The notes: a model not told the origin generated them from the letters alone. A stretch of DNA of 64,000 bases from ZC4RG30 sp039917615 (GCA_039917615.1 JBDSJD010000029.1:62001-126000), one strand, 5' to 3'; shown: positions 47,138 through 56,365, counted from the stretch's first letter. Numbers and translations are program-made.

Positions 47138-48004
47138 TCAGTGAGTCATCGAATAGAGCGCGTAGCTGATCGCGAAGCGATAGGCCAGTGCCGTCCAGGG
47201 TTGCGGATATTCGGGATCGTCGGCAAGTTCCCATGCGTCACCGAGATCCATGTTGAAGTTGATGATCACCATCAGGCGGCCAGTGTCATCGAAGATGCCG
47301 CGCCAGTGTGGATCCCTGCCGCCCTCGTTGCATCGCTCGCAGGTGGTCTGGTGATCCCGGCCATACGAGGCTATACCGGGGATCTGTACCCTGTGGTCCA
47401 GGTCGTACAGCACATGGAAGACTTCATGATCTTCGGGCACCTCCACGATCTCACGATCGGGAAACACCCTCTTCATGGATTCCAGAAAGCCTTCCCACTC
47501 TACGTCGCCGTGGAAATCGTCCACCATCAGGAAACCGCCGCGCAGCAGGTATTCGCGCATGTGCGCGGCATCCTCTTCGTCCAGGTACCAGTTGCCAACT
47601 TCGACGGCGTAGACAAAGGGGTAGTTGAAGATGTCCAGCTCTCCCGCGTTGATCGGACCACCCGGCCGCAGGGGCCAGACGAGATCGTCCTTTTCGGGAT
47701 TGATGGTGTCGATGCGGGTGAGGCGACGTATGCCCTGCGTCAGGTGGTATTCGGCATCAGGCATATCGGTTTGCCACGCTCCACCGCGGTTCCGTCCCCC
47801 TCTGCCAAAGCTGAAACCCCCCGCGGAACCGCCTTCGTAAGCCAACCGGGTCATGGTGAATTCCGGCTCTGGTGGCCCCACCCGGATCGACTCCGGAGTG
47901 CTGCCGGACACAGCGCCCGACACAGCGCCGGACAGCAGGACGCACAAGGCCATGGCAATCGCCAGGCCGAGATGCTGGCGCTGCTGCCGAGCTTGTGACC
48001 TCAT
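47138..48004 (-). CDS. DUF4159 domain protein
   Basis: 288 residues. The N-terminal signal peptide (about residues 12-35) precedes a DUF4159 domain: NYPFVYAVEVGNWYLDEEDAAHMREYLLRGGFLMVDDFHG and YALYSMTH at the end. DUF4159 is related to the GATase1-like fold and always seems to travel with MoxR/BatA-type genes. It is the first gene of the nine-gene minus-strand unit; 20 bases separate it from the next. A Cys pair (CERC, near 226) may bind metal. Confidence 0.88.
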   Translation of the reverse strand: MRSQARQQRQHLGLAIAMALCVLLSGAVSGAVSGSTPESIRVGPPEPEFTMTRLAYEGGSAGGFSFGRGGRNRGGAWQTDMPDAEYHLTQGIRRLTRIDTINPEKDDLVWPLRPGGPINAGELDIFNYPFVYAVEVGNWYLDEEDAAHMREYLLRGGFLMVDDFHGDVEWEGFLESMKRVFPDREIVEVPEDHEVFHVLYDLDHRVQIPGIASYGRDHQTTCERCNEGGRDPHWRGIFDDTGRLMVIINFNMDLGDAWELADDPEYPQPWTALAYRFAISYALYSMTH

Positions 48005-48094
48005 GCACCAAACCTAACCTTGAACAAGGTGCGGGCGCCAGCATTGGAGTGTCGCGATTCCATCAAACTGGTTCGCTTACCGACGGAGAATCTG

Positions 48095-49015
48095 TTACTG
48101 GAACTGCAGCGGCGCCAACAATGCGATGGCCCAGCCTGCCACCAGCGGACCTGCAGCGATCACTGCCGCCAACCAGGTGGGAATGCCGCGCATCAGCCGG
48201 GAGCCGCGTGCCGTTGCCACTGCAACGCCAGCCAGCGCACCCGTGATGAAGCCAAGGGCATGCGAAAGGACATTGGTGTGATCCGCGCCTTCGGCCGGCG
48301 CGGCAACACCGCCCATCTGTGCATCACCGGCGCCGAACAGCGCCAGCACCGCAATGCCCGCCACCAGCGGCACCCAGCGCCGCATGGAATTGTGCGCAAA
48401 CTGGCGCCGCGTGCGCCAGCTCCAGGCGGCGATCAACCCCAGCGCTGCGAATACCACCGTCGACGCGCCCGCCGAGACATACCGCGACGATCCCGCAACG
48501 GCGGCTTCCAGCAGGTTCGCCACCGCCGCCGCAGTGATGATCAGCGCCCACGCGCGCGCATTGCCCCAGATCTGGGCAGCCGAATAGCCCAGCAACACGC
48601 CGGCACCCAGGTTGCCCACCAGATGCGCGGCGTCCCAGTGCAGCGTGAGCGCTGTCCAGGCGCGCCACCATTCGCCCGCGCGGATCCGGGGCGGATCCAT
48701 CACACCGATGGCATAGAGATCCGCCTGCGACCAGCCCTGACCGACTGTCAGCGGCACCAGCAGCAGCAACATCGCAAACAGCACTGCGCCCAGCCAGGCA
48801 TAGGGCTGAAATTCCGGCAGCGGTTCCGGCGGACGCACCACCTGCCGCTCCTGCTCGTATTGCCACAGGTGATGCAGCGCATGGGCCTGGACAGTGGCGT
48901 CGACCCGCACGGCATAGGCATCGCCATCGAGTTCTATTTCGCTGTCGATGCCCACCGCCGTCAGCACGAAGGCCCGCTCGTCGCAGGCGCGCTGCCGGGC
49001 GGAGCGATACACCAC
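48095..49015 (-). CDS. Rhomboid-family intramembrane serine protease
   Basis: About 306 residues from GTG 49015, 16 bases after the upstream stop; the frame is open further but would run into that gene. A cytoplasmic N-terminal domain (VVYRSARQRACDERAFVLTAVGI) is followed by several spans. The rhomboid core shows GEWWRAWTALTLHWDAAHLVGNL (asparagine of the oxyanion hole), the catalytic serine in SAGASTVVFAALG (usually GASGxxF, here Thr replaces Gly) and the histidine in SHALGFITGALAG. Rhomboids cut membrane proteins within the bilayer. The target is unknown. It lies 90 bases upstream of the DUF4159 gene on the same strand. Confidence 0.85.
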   Translation of the reverse strand: MVYRSARQRACDERAFVLTAVGIDSEIELDGDAYAVRVDATVQAHALHHLWQYEQERQVVRPPEPLPEFQPYAWLGAVLFAMLLLLVPLTVGQGWSQADLYAIGVMDPPRIRAGEWWRAWTALTLHWDAAHLVGNLGAGVLLGYSAAQIWGNARAWALIITAAAVANLLEAAVAGSSRYVSAGASTVVFAALGLIAAWSWRTRRQFAHNSMRRWVPLVAGIAVLALFGAGDAQMGGVAAPAEGADHTNVLSHALGFITGALAGVAVATARGSRLMRGIPTWLAAVIAAGPLVAGWAIALLAPLQFQ

Positions 49016-49031
49016 AGCCGGGTTCTGGAAC

Positions 49032-49451
49032 CTACTTGGCAAACAGCTGCGACAGGTCGCGGAATGCCTTGAATTCCAGCGCATTACCGCTGGGATCCTG
49101 GAAGAACATGGTGGCCTGCTCGCCTACCTGTCCCTTGAACCGGATGCCCGGTTCGATGCCGAAGCGGGTGCCCGCCGACCGCATCCGCTCAGCGAGCGCA
49201 TGCCACTGCTGCCACTCCAGCACTACGCCAAAATGCGGCACCGGCACGTCCTCGCCATCCACCGCGTTATGCACCGGTAGGCGCGCTGCGCCCGAGTGAT
49301 CCACATGGGCTACCAGCTGATGCCCGAAGAAGTCGAAGTCCACCCACTCGGGTGAACTGCGCCCTTCCGCGCAACCAAGCAGTTCACCATAGAACCGCCG
49401 CGCCTCGGCCAGATCGGTGACCGGGACGGCCAAATGAAATGGCTGCAGCAA
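49032..49451 (-). CDS. Glyoxalase/VOC-family protein
   Basis: 139 residues, one vicinal-oxygen-chelate domain: HLAVPVTDLAEARRFYGELLG at the N-terminus with the metal-region histidine, FGHQLVAHVDH in the middle and MFFQDPSGNALEFKAF with the glutamate ligand at the end. It resembles dioxygenase or glyoxalase-like proteins of unknown substrate. The PQQ-dehydrogenase gene follows 15 bases after it on the same strand, in the order rhomboid-last. Confidence 0.85.
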   Translation of the reverse strand: MLQPFHLAVPVTDLAEARRFYGELLGCAEGRSSPEWVDFDFFGHQLVAHVDHSGAARLPVHNAVDGEDVPVPHFGVVLEWQQWHALAERMRSAGTRFGIEPGIRFKGQVGEQATMFFQDPSGNALEFKAFRDLSQLFAK

Positions 49452-49466
49452 TCTGCTTCCTCTGGC

Positions 49467-50753
49467 CTAATTCGGCTTCGCCTGTGCCGTTTCCGGCTCC
49501 AGGCGCAGCAGCGCGCCGTCGACTTCATCCGTCAATACATATAGCAAGCCATCGCGCCCCTGCCGCACATCGCGGATGCGCTGGTGCAGCTCGGTCAGCA
49601 GTGTCTCGCGCCGCAGCTCCTGCAGCTTTTCATTGACCACCACGCGCTCAAGTCCGCCGGTGCCAGGAAGCTCGCCACGGCGCGCGCTGCCGACGAATAT
49701 ATTGTTCTTCCATTCCGGAAAACGCTCGCCGGTATAAACCGCGAGACCCGTGGGACCAATCGACGGCAACCACACCACCAGCGGCGTCGTGACATCCGGC
49801 GCCACTGGCGACTCGGACAGCACCGCACCGTCGTAGCCGTGACCGAAAGTCACTTTTGGCCAGCCGTAATTGTGGCCCGGCTGGATGTGGTTCAGCTCAT
49901 CGCCGCCATTCGGTCCATGTTCCACCGCGAGCACCATGCCATTCGGATGCACGGTGAGCCCAAGCGGGTCACGGTGCCCTCGCGTGAATACCGCGGGCGA
50001 AACGCCGGGCTGACCCACATAGGGATTGTCCGTAGGGATGCTGCCGTCATCGCGGATACGCAGCACCTTGCCAACGGTATTGTCGAGGGCCTGCGCCGTG
50101 GTGCCACCAACACCCCCGATGATGATATAGAGCAGCCCCTTGCCGTCGAAGGCAATGCGCGAGCCACTGGTGCCGCCCGCCTTGCCCACGAATATTTCCT
50201 GCGGATCGATCAGCGCCTTGCCATCGAAGCGCGCCCGCATCACCGTGAGCCGGCTCGTCTGCCGCGGCGGCGCATTACCCGCTGCAGGGGCGTTGCCGGC
50301 TGCAGGCGCCGTTTCCCCTGGCTTGTTGAAGGTGAAATAGACCAGTCTGTTCTCCGCGAACTGCGGATGCAGCGCCAGGTCATGCAGACCGCCGTTGCGA
50401 TACGGTGTCGCAAGCACCGGCAAGCCCGTGACTTCCTGCGGCTCGAGCACCGTCGGCTTGCCAGCAGCGCCGGCCGCATTGCGCACCAGCCGCAGCTTGC
50501 CGCCGCGCTCGCTGACCAACGCGTCGCCATCGGGAAGCACCGCAACCGCGAACGGATGGACCAGGCCGCGCGCGAGCACCACCGCACGCAGGCGATGCTG
50601 TTCGGCGGTGTCGGAGACATAGCTGGGTTGCGTCAGGGACAGTGGCGTAATGCCGGGCGCAGGCGCCGCTGCCCTGGCCGCCGGCGCATATCCGGCCAGA
50701 CCGACCAGCAGCACGGAAAAAGTCCCGGAAATCGCAGCGCGCAATGCATTCAT
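49467..50753 (-). CDS. PQQ-dependent soluble aldose sugar dehydrogenase (YliI-like)
   Basis: 428 residues from ATG 50753 with a signal peptide (FSVLLVGLAGYAPAARAAA). The six-bladed GDH/sorbosone-dehydrogenase propeller is clear: VHPFAVAVLPDGDALVSERGGKLRLV, GGLHDLALHPQF, TRGHRDPLGLTVHPNG, AVEHGPNGGDELNHIQPGHNYGWP, and RIRDVRQGRDGLLYVLTDE. The histidine and lysine/arginine needed for PQQ appear conserved. It oxidises aldose sugars in the periplasm. A short APAAGN repeat near 138-150 is an insert. No pqq genes are in the window. Confidence 0.9.
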   Translation of the reverse strand: MNALRAAISGTFSVLLVGLAGYAPAARAAAPAPGITPLSLTQPSYVSDTAEQHRLRAVVLARGLVHPFAVAVLPDGDALVSERGGKLRLVRNAAGAAGKPTVLEPQEVTGLPVLATPYRNGGLHDLALHPQFAENRLVYFTFNKPGETAPAAGNAPAAGNAPPRQTSRLTVMRARFDGKALIDPQEIFVGKAGGTSGSRIAFDGKGLLYIIIGGVGGTTAQALDNTVGKVLRIRDDGSIPTDNPYVGQPGVSPAVFTRGHRDPLGLTVHPNGMVLAVEHGPNGGDELNHIQPGHNYGWPKVTFGHGYDGAVLSESPVAPDVTTPLVVWLPSIGPTGLAVYTGERFPEWKNNIFVGSARRGELPGTGGLERVVVNEKLQELRRETLLTELHQRIRDVRQGRDGLLYVLTDEVDGALLRLEPETAQAKPN

Positions 50754-50812
50754 GTTCTGCCTCAAGGGAGCCCCCGGCCGGTAATGGCCGACCGGAACTA
50801 TAAACGCTTGGC

Positions 50813-51487
50813 TCAGGCCCGGCGCGGTCGCGTGGCTGCCACCGCGTCCGCGCCCAGAACATTGGCAGCCATCAGCTGCAGGCCACGCAGACTTACCTGC
50901 GTCAGGTGGTCGCGGTCCGGATCGCGGGCCGCCAACAACAGGTGCCGCCATATGCGTGGCTGTTTCTCCCAGCGCGGCCTGACCCAACCGGGACGGTGCT
51001 GCGCCAGCCAGTCCATGTCCTGCAATCGCAGCGCCGCAATGCGGATGGCCGACCCCGGTGACATACCCAACACCACCCTGGCCAGCTGCCGGTTGGCGCG
51101 CGCCAGATGCCAGCCGAACATCAGCACGCGGCGGATGAAATCCCCCGCGCCCGGGCCGATGAACACCGGTTCTGCCTGTGTGGCCGGCAGGTCTTGCACC
51201 ATGCGCTGCGCCAGCAACTGCCAGCGGGATTCGTCGTCGAAACCCGCATCGGCCAGCAGGTAGGGACTGGCGGCCAACTGCCCCCGTGCCCCCGCCGACA
51301 GATCGCGCCAGCCAGCCAGCTGGCCGGCAAACAGCGCCGGACAGGTCTGGTGTGGCGCCACAGCCATCGCACCGAGGTATTCCAGACACTGCAGGTTGAT
51401 CTCGACCACTGAATCCAGCGATCCGTCGGCGAGCCATCGCCCGGCCAGCCATTGTTGCGCCACTGCGCCGGTCATTTGCACTTCCAT
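50813..51487 (-). CDS. Uncharacterised protein divergent from an FlhC-like regulator
   Basis: 224 residues from ATG 51487, with GGAGG at 6 bases. It is helical and Ala/Arg/Trp-rich with no membrane spans or signal peptide; segments such as INLQCLEYLGAMAVAP and FIRRVLMFGWHLARANRQLARVVLGMSP stand out. I do not recognise it. Its start is 124 bases from the start of the FlhC-like gene, so a shared control region is likely and its function may follow that regulator. Confidence 0.7.
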   Translation of the reverse strand: MEVQMTGAVAQQWLAGRWLADGSLDSVVEINLQCLEYLGAMAVAPHQTCPALFAGQLAGWRDLSAGARGQLAASPYLLADAGFDDESRWQLLAQRMVQDLPATQAEPVFIGPGAGDFIRRVLMFGWHLARANRQLARVVLGMSPGSAIRIAALRLQDMDWLAQHRPGWVRPRWEKQPRIWRHLLLAARDPDRDHLTQVSLRGLQLMAANVLGADAVAATRPRRA

Positions 51488-51549
51488 CTCATTCCTCCCT
51501 ATTCAGGCGACATAGTGCACCGTCTGGCTATTTTATTGAAGTTTCAAAT

Positions 51550-51567
51550 TTGGGATATTTTTCCCAA
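51550..51567. promoter_or_regulatory. AT-rich inverted repeat in the divergent control region
   Basis: TTGGGA (51550-51555) TATTTT TCCCAA (51562-51567), within a strongly AT-rich stretch (51530-51600) that contrasts with the GC-rich surroundings. It lies between the divergent genes at 50813 and 51612. It is a likely operator or promoter element; which protein binds is unknown. Confidence 0.5.
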
Positions 51568-51611
51568 TTCTGGTTTACGCTACTTTTGGCCCGAGACAGG
51601 AAAAAGAACAA

Positions 51612-52181
51612 ATGAGAATCTCCGACGACCGGTACAGTCGTGACCGCCAACGCTTCGATCTCGCGCTGCGCTTCATCCAGCACGAGGCACGCACGCGCAC
51701 CATCCGCACCTGGACCGGCCTCACCGACGACCGCATCCGCAAGCTGTACCGCTCCTACATCTGCGACGATGCCGGCACCAACCCAGCGCGTCATCGCGGT
51801 AAATCACCGCAGCAGGCCACTTTCTTCATCCGTACACCACATATGCGCCAGGAAACCGCGGTGCTGGCGAGCGTGTGCTACCTGCTGGGCGTGATGCCGG
51901 CGAGCCACGTTGCCGATGCGCAGCGCACGATGCCGGGAATGCAGCGCGGCGAAGCACTATGCGAAGCCTTTGAAACCTACCGGCGCCTGGTGCCGGCGCC
52001 TCGCATCAGCTTCGAGCACGCGGTGTATCTCGTCACCGCGCTAGCGCGCGGCGATGAACTGCGCGCCACGCTGTGCGCTGACTGCAATGGCCTGATCGTG
52101 GTGGACCGCTTTGCGGCTCAGTCGCGCCGTTGCCTCGCCTGCGAGGAATCACGCCAGGGAAGGTTGCAGCTCGAAGGCTGA
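51612..52181 (+). CDS. FlhC-like transcriptional regulator without FlhD
   Basis: 189 residues. The N-terminal helical part (RFDLALRFIQHEARTRTIRTWTGLTDDRIRKLYRSYI) matches FlhC, the partner of FlhD in the flagellar master regulator, and the C-terminal zinc-binding cysteines are present as CADC and CLAC. No flhD or flagellar gene is in the window, so this is an orphan of the family, possibly a local regulator. AGGA precedes the ATG. Base composition just upstream is unusually AT-rich. Confidence 0.72.
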   Translation: MRISDDRYSRDRQRFDLALRFIQHEARTRTIRTWTGLTDDRIRKLYRSYICDDAGTNPARHRGKSPQQATFFIRTPHMRQETAVLASVCYLLGVMPASHVADAQRTMPGMQRGEALCEAFETYRRLVPAPRISFEHAVYLVTALARGDELRATLCADCNGLIVVDRFAAQSRRCLACEESRQGRLQLEG

Positions 52182-52211
52182 ACACCCGAGCCTGCGCCTG
52201 GCCCTGCCCGA

Positions 52212-53618
52212 CTACTCCTGCTCGGCGTAGATCTTCACCAGCTCCGTCAGCAGGTCCCTTCCCGAATACACCGCCGCCACGGACGCCCTCTCGTTGAGGC
52301 CATGCGTGCCGTTGCCATCCGGATCGCCCCACAAACCGGGAGGACCATAAGAAGGAATGCCCACCGCTTCCAGGAATATGCCGTCGGTGGCTCCCGTGGA
52401 CATCGAGGGCACAAGCGGCACACCCGGGTGGTATTTCTTCACGAGCTTCTCCGCCGGACCCATGATCTTCGGATCAAGCGGCGGCGGCACTGCCACGGGG
52501 CCACGTTTGTCCGCAAGCACCACCGTCATCCGCTTGTCGCCGATCACACGCTCCAGTGCTTTGCGCACGTCTTCGTCAGGCACACCGGGAAATATACGGC
52601 AGTTGATGTTTGCGCCGGAACGCTGCGGCAGCGCGTTGTTCGCATGCCCGCCGTCGAGCAGCGTCGCGACGCAGGTGGTCCGCAACATCGAGTGATAGCT
52701 CTTGTCGGTGTTGACCTTCGCCTCGGCAACCTTGTCCTGCGGATTCTGCGCGAGCGCGATCATCGCGCGGCCGAGATCATCACCGCGCGCCTTGCCCGCG
52801 CGCAGGAAGAACTCGCGCGTGGTCTCTGTCAGCTGTAACGGAAACTCCAGGTCGCGAATCTTCACCAGCGCATCAGCCAATTCGTAGATGGCATTGTCAC
52901 GCACCGGCGCGGAGCTGTGACCGCCTTCGTTGGTGGCTTCGATGCGATAGTTCACCATCTTCTTCTCGCCAACATGCAGCGACATGATTACGACCCTGCC
53001 GTTGCCATCCGTGCGCCCGCCACCGCCCTCGTTCAACGCGAACTGCGCGTCGATAAGCTCGCGGCGATTCTCCGTCAGCCACTTCGCGCCATTGAAGGCC
53101 GTGCTGGTTTCTTCGCCACAGGTCAGGGCCAGCTTGAGCGTACGGGGCAACTTCACTCCTTCGGCCTTGAAGCGCATCAGCATGTCGATCCAGATCGCAT
53201 CCAGCGCCTTCATGTCGGCGACGCCGCGGCCCCAGAAGTAGCCCTTCTCCTCGATGAACTTGTAGGGGTCGCGCGTCCAGTCCTCGCGGCGCGCTGTCAC
53301 GACATCGAGATGGCCGAGCAGCAGGATGGGCTTGAGGGTCTTTGATGTGCCGGGCAGCACTACGACGATGCCGCCTTCCTTCGGGTATTCGGGCACCGCG
53401 AAACGCGTGATCTGATCGCCCGTGAATCCGGCCGCTTTCAGGTGCGCTTCGATCCTGCCCGCCAGCAACGTGCAGTCGCCGGTGGTGATGCTGGTATCGG
53501 TCTCCACCAGTTCCCTGTAGAGCTCGCGAAACTTCGCCTGATCAGCACGTAACGGTTCGGCCGCAAACCCCGGGGCAATTGAGATCATCGCCAATGCTGC
53601 CCATGCCCGCTTCTTCAC
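52212..53618 (-). CDS. M20-family zinc peptidase, secreted
   Basis: 468 residues from GTG 53618, preceded by GGAGG at 5 bases; the upstream ATG 53639 lacks that. A signal peptide follows (KKRAWAALAMISIAPGFAAEP). The M20 metal-binding set is visible: GHLDVV, WGRGVADMKA, CGEETS, and a histidine late in GDPDGNGTHGLNER. It resembles ArgE/DapE/carboxypeptidase Ss1-type enzymes, probably a periplasmic dipeptidase or acetyl-amino-acid deacylase. It faces nudC across 97 bases, so the promoters are back to back. Confidence 0.88.
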   Translation of the reverse strand: MKKRAWAALAMISIAPGFAAEPLRADQAKFRELYRELVETDTSITTGDCTLLAGRIEAHLKAAGFTGDQITRFAVPEYPKEGGIVVVLPGTSKTLKPILLLGHLDVVTARREDWTRDPYKFIEEKGYFWGRGVADMKALDAIWIDMLMRFKAEGVKLPRTLKLALTCGEETSTAFNGAKWLTENRRELIDAQFALNEGGGGRTDGNGRVVIMSLHVGEKKMVNYRIEATNEGGHSSAPVRDNAIYELADALVKIRDLEFPLQLTETTREFFLRAGKARGDDLGRAMIALAQNPQDKVAEAKVNTDKSYHSMLRTTCVATLLDGGHANNALPQRSGANINCRIFPGVPDEDVRKALERVIGDKRMTVVLADKRGPVAVPPPLDPKIMGPAEKLVKKYHPGVPLVPSMSTGATDGIFLEAVGIPSYGPPGLWGDPDGNGTHGLNERASVAAVYSGRDLLTELVKIYAEQE

Positions 53619-53715
53619 CGCGCCCTCCCATGTCGCCATCCGGCTACTTCCGGCAGTTCTACCCTGATACACGAATCGTGGCGAGCATTCAGCCGCCATT
53701 GGGGTGGGCATTGTT

Positions 53716-54618
53716 ATGATCCCCGGCAAAATGGCCCCCGAAAACCTGTTTGCCGGCGCGTATCTCGACAGGCGCGCCGAGGCGCGCCTCCGGCCGGATT
53801 GGCTGGCAGAAGCGCGGGACGACGCCCAGACCCTATATATAGTAATGCGGCAGAGCGCCGCGCTGGTGCGGGCCGGCGACGGCGCAGGCATCGCCTTCCT
53901 TCCGGGCGCCGACCCACGCGTGGCCGGCACCACCGATCCGGACCGCATGCTGCTCCTGGGCTGGTACCAGCAGCGGCGCTGTGTGCTGGTGGATCTCGAA
54001 CCCCACCTGGCAGTGGAAAACCCGGGCGAAACTTTTGCCGAACTGCGCCCGCTTGCCTCTGAGCTTCCTGCCAGCGACGCGGGTCTGCTCGCCTATGCGC
54101 GCGCGCTCAACATCTGGCGGGCCGATCACCGTTACTGCGGCCGCTGTGGCACACCCACGGTCGGCGCGCGCGCGGGGCATGTGCGGGAATGCCCAAACTG
54201 CGACACGCAGAACTTTCCGCGCCTGGATCCGGCCATCATCGTGCTGGTGCATGACGGCGAACAGGCGCTGCTGGGGCGGCAGGCAAGCTGGCAGCCCGGC
54301 CGTTACTCGACCATCGCGGGCTTCGTCGAACCAGGTGAATCGCTGGAAGATGCCGTGCGGCGCGAGGTGCGCGAAGAAACCGGCGTCGAGACACACAGCG
54401 TCGCCTATCACTCTTCTCAGCCTTGGCCTTTCCCGTCATCGCTGATGATGGGTTTCACCGCCCGCGCGATCCACACCGATCCGGTGCTGCACGATGGTGA
54501 GCTGGAAGACGCGCGCTGGTTTACCCGCGCCGCCATCCATGCCGGAGCCATCACGCTGCCCCCGCCAGAAGCGATTTCGCGCCGTCTCATAGAACACTGG
54601 CTGCAGCATGCGGATTAG
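53716..54618 (+). CDS. nudC: NAD+ diphosphatase / NADH pyrophosphatase (NudC)
   Basis: 300 residues from ATG 53716. A zinc ribbon (CGRCG and CPNC) is followed by the Nudix box GFVEPGESLEDAVRREVREETGV and the downstream SQPWPFPSSLMMGF, the NudC-specific motif. NudC hydrolyses NAD(H) to NMN(H) and AMP and also removes NAD caps from RNA. Its stop overlaps the tamA start by 11 bases, so the two are translationally linked, an unusual neighbour for tamA. Confidence 0.93.
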   Translation: MIPGKMAPENLFAGAYLDRRAEARLRPDWLAEARDDAQTLYIVMRQSAALVRAGDGAGIAFLPGADPRVAGTTDPDRMLLLGWYQQRRCVLVDLEPHLAVENPGETFAELRPLASELPASDAGLLAYARALNIWRADHRYCGRCGTPTVGARAGHVRECPNCDTQNFPRLDPAIIVLVHDGEQALLGRQASWQPGRYSTIAGFVEPGESLEDAVRREVREETGVETHSVAYHSSQPWPFPSSLMMGFTARAIHTDPVLHDGELEDARWFTRAAIHAGAITLPPPEAISRRLIEHWLQHAD

Positions 54619-56365
54619 CCCCGCTGCGCAGGGCCTGATGGCTGCAATGCTGGCGCTGTGCGCAGCCGTGGCGCGCGCGGATATCAAGGTCACGGTCACG
54701 GGGATTGATGGCGCCCCGCGCAACAACATCGAAGCCCGCCTGAGCATCGAACGCTATCGTGAACGTGACGATCTGGATGAAGACACCGCGCGCCGGCTGT
54801 CCAACCGCATCGACAATGAAGTCAAGGATGCGCTGCGGCCGTTTGGATTCTACGAACCGGTCGTCAACTGGGAGTATCACGCCGAAGGCAACGACTGGCA
54901 CTTCGACATCCGGGTTGAGCCCGGCATGCCGGTGCGCATTTCCGAGCTTGCAATCGAAATCACAGGGCCTGGCGCCGGCGACGCATCCTTCGATGCGGTC
55001 CGCAAACAGAAGGTGCTGCAGGTCAACATGATCCTGCACCACAGCTCCTATGAAGAAGTGAAAGGCGAGATGACCCGAGCGGCCGCCGCCAGTGGCTACC
55101 TCGCGGCGCGCCTGGTGGAAGACGACAGACTGGTGGTGGACCCCGCCGCGCACGCCGCCCGCATCAAGCTGTTGCTGGAGACCGGACCGCGCTACAACTT
55201 CGGACACGTCGATATCGATCAGGATGTGATCCGGCCCGCGCTGATGCAGCGCTTCCTGCGCTTCCGGGAAGGCGCCCCCTACAACGCCTCGGATGTGCTG
55301 CGCACACAGTTCGCGCTCGATGACAGCCTGTATTTTTCATCGGTGGACGTGGAACTGGGCACGCCCGACGACAAGGCGCTGACGGTGCCGATCCGCATCA
55401 CCGCCACCAAGAGCCGCTGGCAGCTCGCGCTGGGTGGTGGCTATGGCACCGATACGCAATTGCGTGGCACATTGGGCTGGACCAACACGCGCCTGAACGA
55501 TCGCGGCCACCGACTGCGCTTTGAACTGAAGGCCTCGGCGAGCACACGCCGTCTGAATGCGCGCTACGACATTCCCATCGGGGATCCGGCACTGGAGAAA
55601 TTCTCGGTCGAAGTCATCAACAAGTTCGAGGATCTGGCCGACCTCGACACGAACGAAACCACGGTGCGTCCCTCGGTCACCCGTGTGCACGATCGCTGGC
55701 AGACGGTTACTTCGTTGTCGGCCACGCACACCAGCACCGACGACGGTGCCAGCCGCGTCGCGAGCACGCTGCTGGTGCCAGGTTTTGCAGTGGCCGCAGT
55801 TCCAAGGGGCTTTCTGGGTGAATCGCTGTTCAGCCGCGCCTTCTATGCCGAAATCATCGGCTCGCATTCAGCGCTGGGGTCGGATGCAGACTTCCTGCGC
55901 ATCGATCTACAGGCGGAACGCAAATTCGATCTGGGCCTGCGCTGGCATCTGCTGTTGCGCGGGGAATTCGGTGCGAGCGTGGTCAGCGACTTCAGCGACG
56001 TACCGGGTATCTACCGCTTCTTTGCCGGCGGCGACCGCAGCGTGCGCGGCTTTGCCTACAACACACTGTCGCCGGAGGAGTTCATCACCCAGCGTGACGG
56101 CAGCCTGAAGCTGAGCAAAACCGGCGGGCGGCATCTGGTGGTGGGCTCGGCCGAGATCGTGCGGGATCTGCCGCTGAATCTCGGGGTTGCCACATTCTTC
56201 GACATCGGCAACGCATTCAACAGTTTCAAGGATCCGCTTGAATATGCTGCGGGCGTTGGCATCCGCTATCGGCTGCCAATTGTGTCGCTGGGCCTCGACG
56301 TTGCGAAGCCGCTGTCCACCAGCGGCAATCTGCGTCTCCACCTGAACATCTCGACCAGCCTGTGA
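54608..56365 (+). CDS. tamA: Translocation and assembly module TamA (Omp85 family)
   Basis: 585 residues. A signal peptide (cleavage after AVARA) is followed by three POTRA-like domains (to about 265) and a beta-barrel ending DVAKPLSTSGNLRLHLNISTSL. The lid/barrel motif GDRSVRGFAYNTLSP is present, the Omp85 VRGF-type signature. TamA works with TamB in outer-membrane protein or phospholipid transport. tamB starts inside the tamA stop (GTGA, 56362-56365). Confidence 0.95.
   Translation: MRISPAAQGLMAAMLALCAAVARADIKVTVTGIDGAPRNNIEARLSIERYRERDDLDEDTARRLSNRIDNEVKDALRPFGFYEPVVNWEYHAEGNDWHFDIRVEPGMPVRISELAIEITGPGAGDASFDAVRKQKVLQVNMILHHSSYEEVKGEMTRAAAASGYLAARLVEDDRLVVDPAAHAARIKLLLETGPRYNFGHVDIDQDVIRPALMQRFLRFREGAPYNASDVLRTQFALDDSLYFSSVDVELGTPDDKALTVPIRITATKSRWQLALGGGYGTDTQLRGTLGWTNTRLNDRGHRLRFELKASASTRRLNARYDIPIGDPALEKFSVEVINKFEDLADLDTNETTVRPSVTRVHDRWQTVTSLSATHTSTDDGASRVASTLLVPGFAVAAVPRGFLGESLFSRAFYAEIIGSHSALGSDADFLRIDLQAERKFDLGLRWHLLLRGEFGASVVSDFSDVPGIYRFFAGGDRSVRGFAYNTLSPEEFITQRDGSLKLSKTGGRHLVVGSAEIVRDLPLNLGVATFFDIGNAFNSFKDPLEYAAGVGIRYRLPIVSLGLDVAKPLSTSGNLRLHLNISTSL

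Noticed and set aside
49584..51263. 559-codon plus-strand frame
   Set aside because: Antisense to the PQQ dehydrogenase and its neighbour; no family features.
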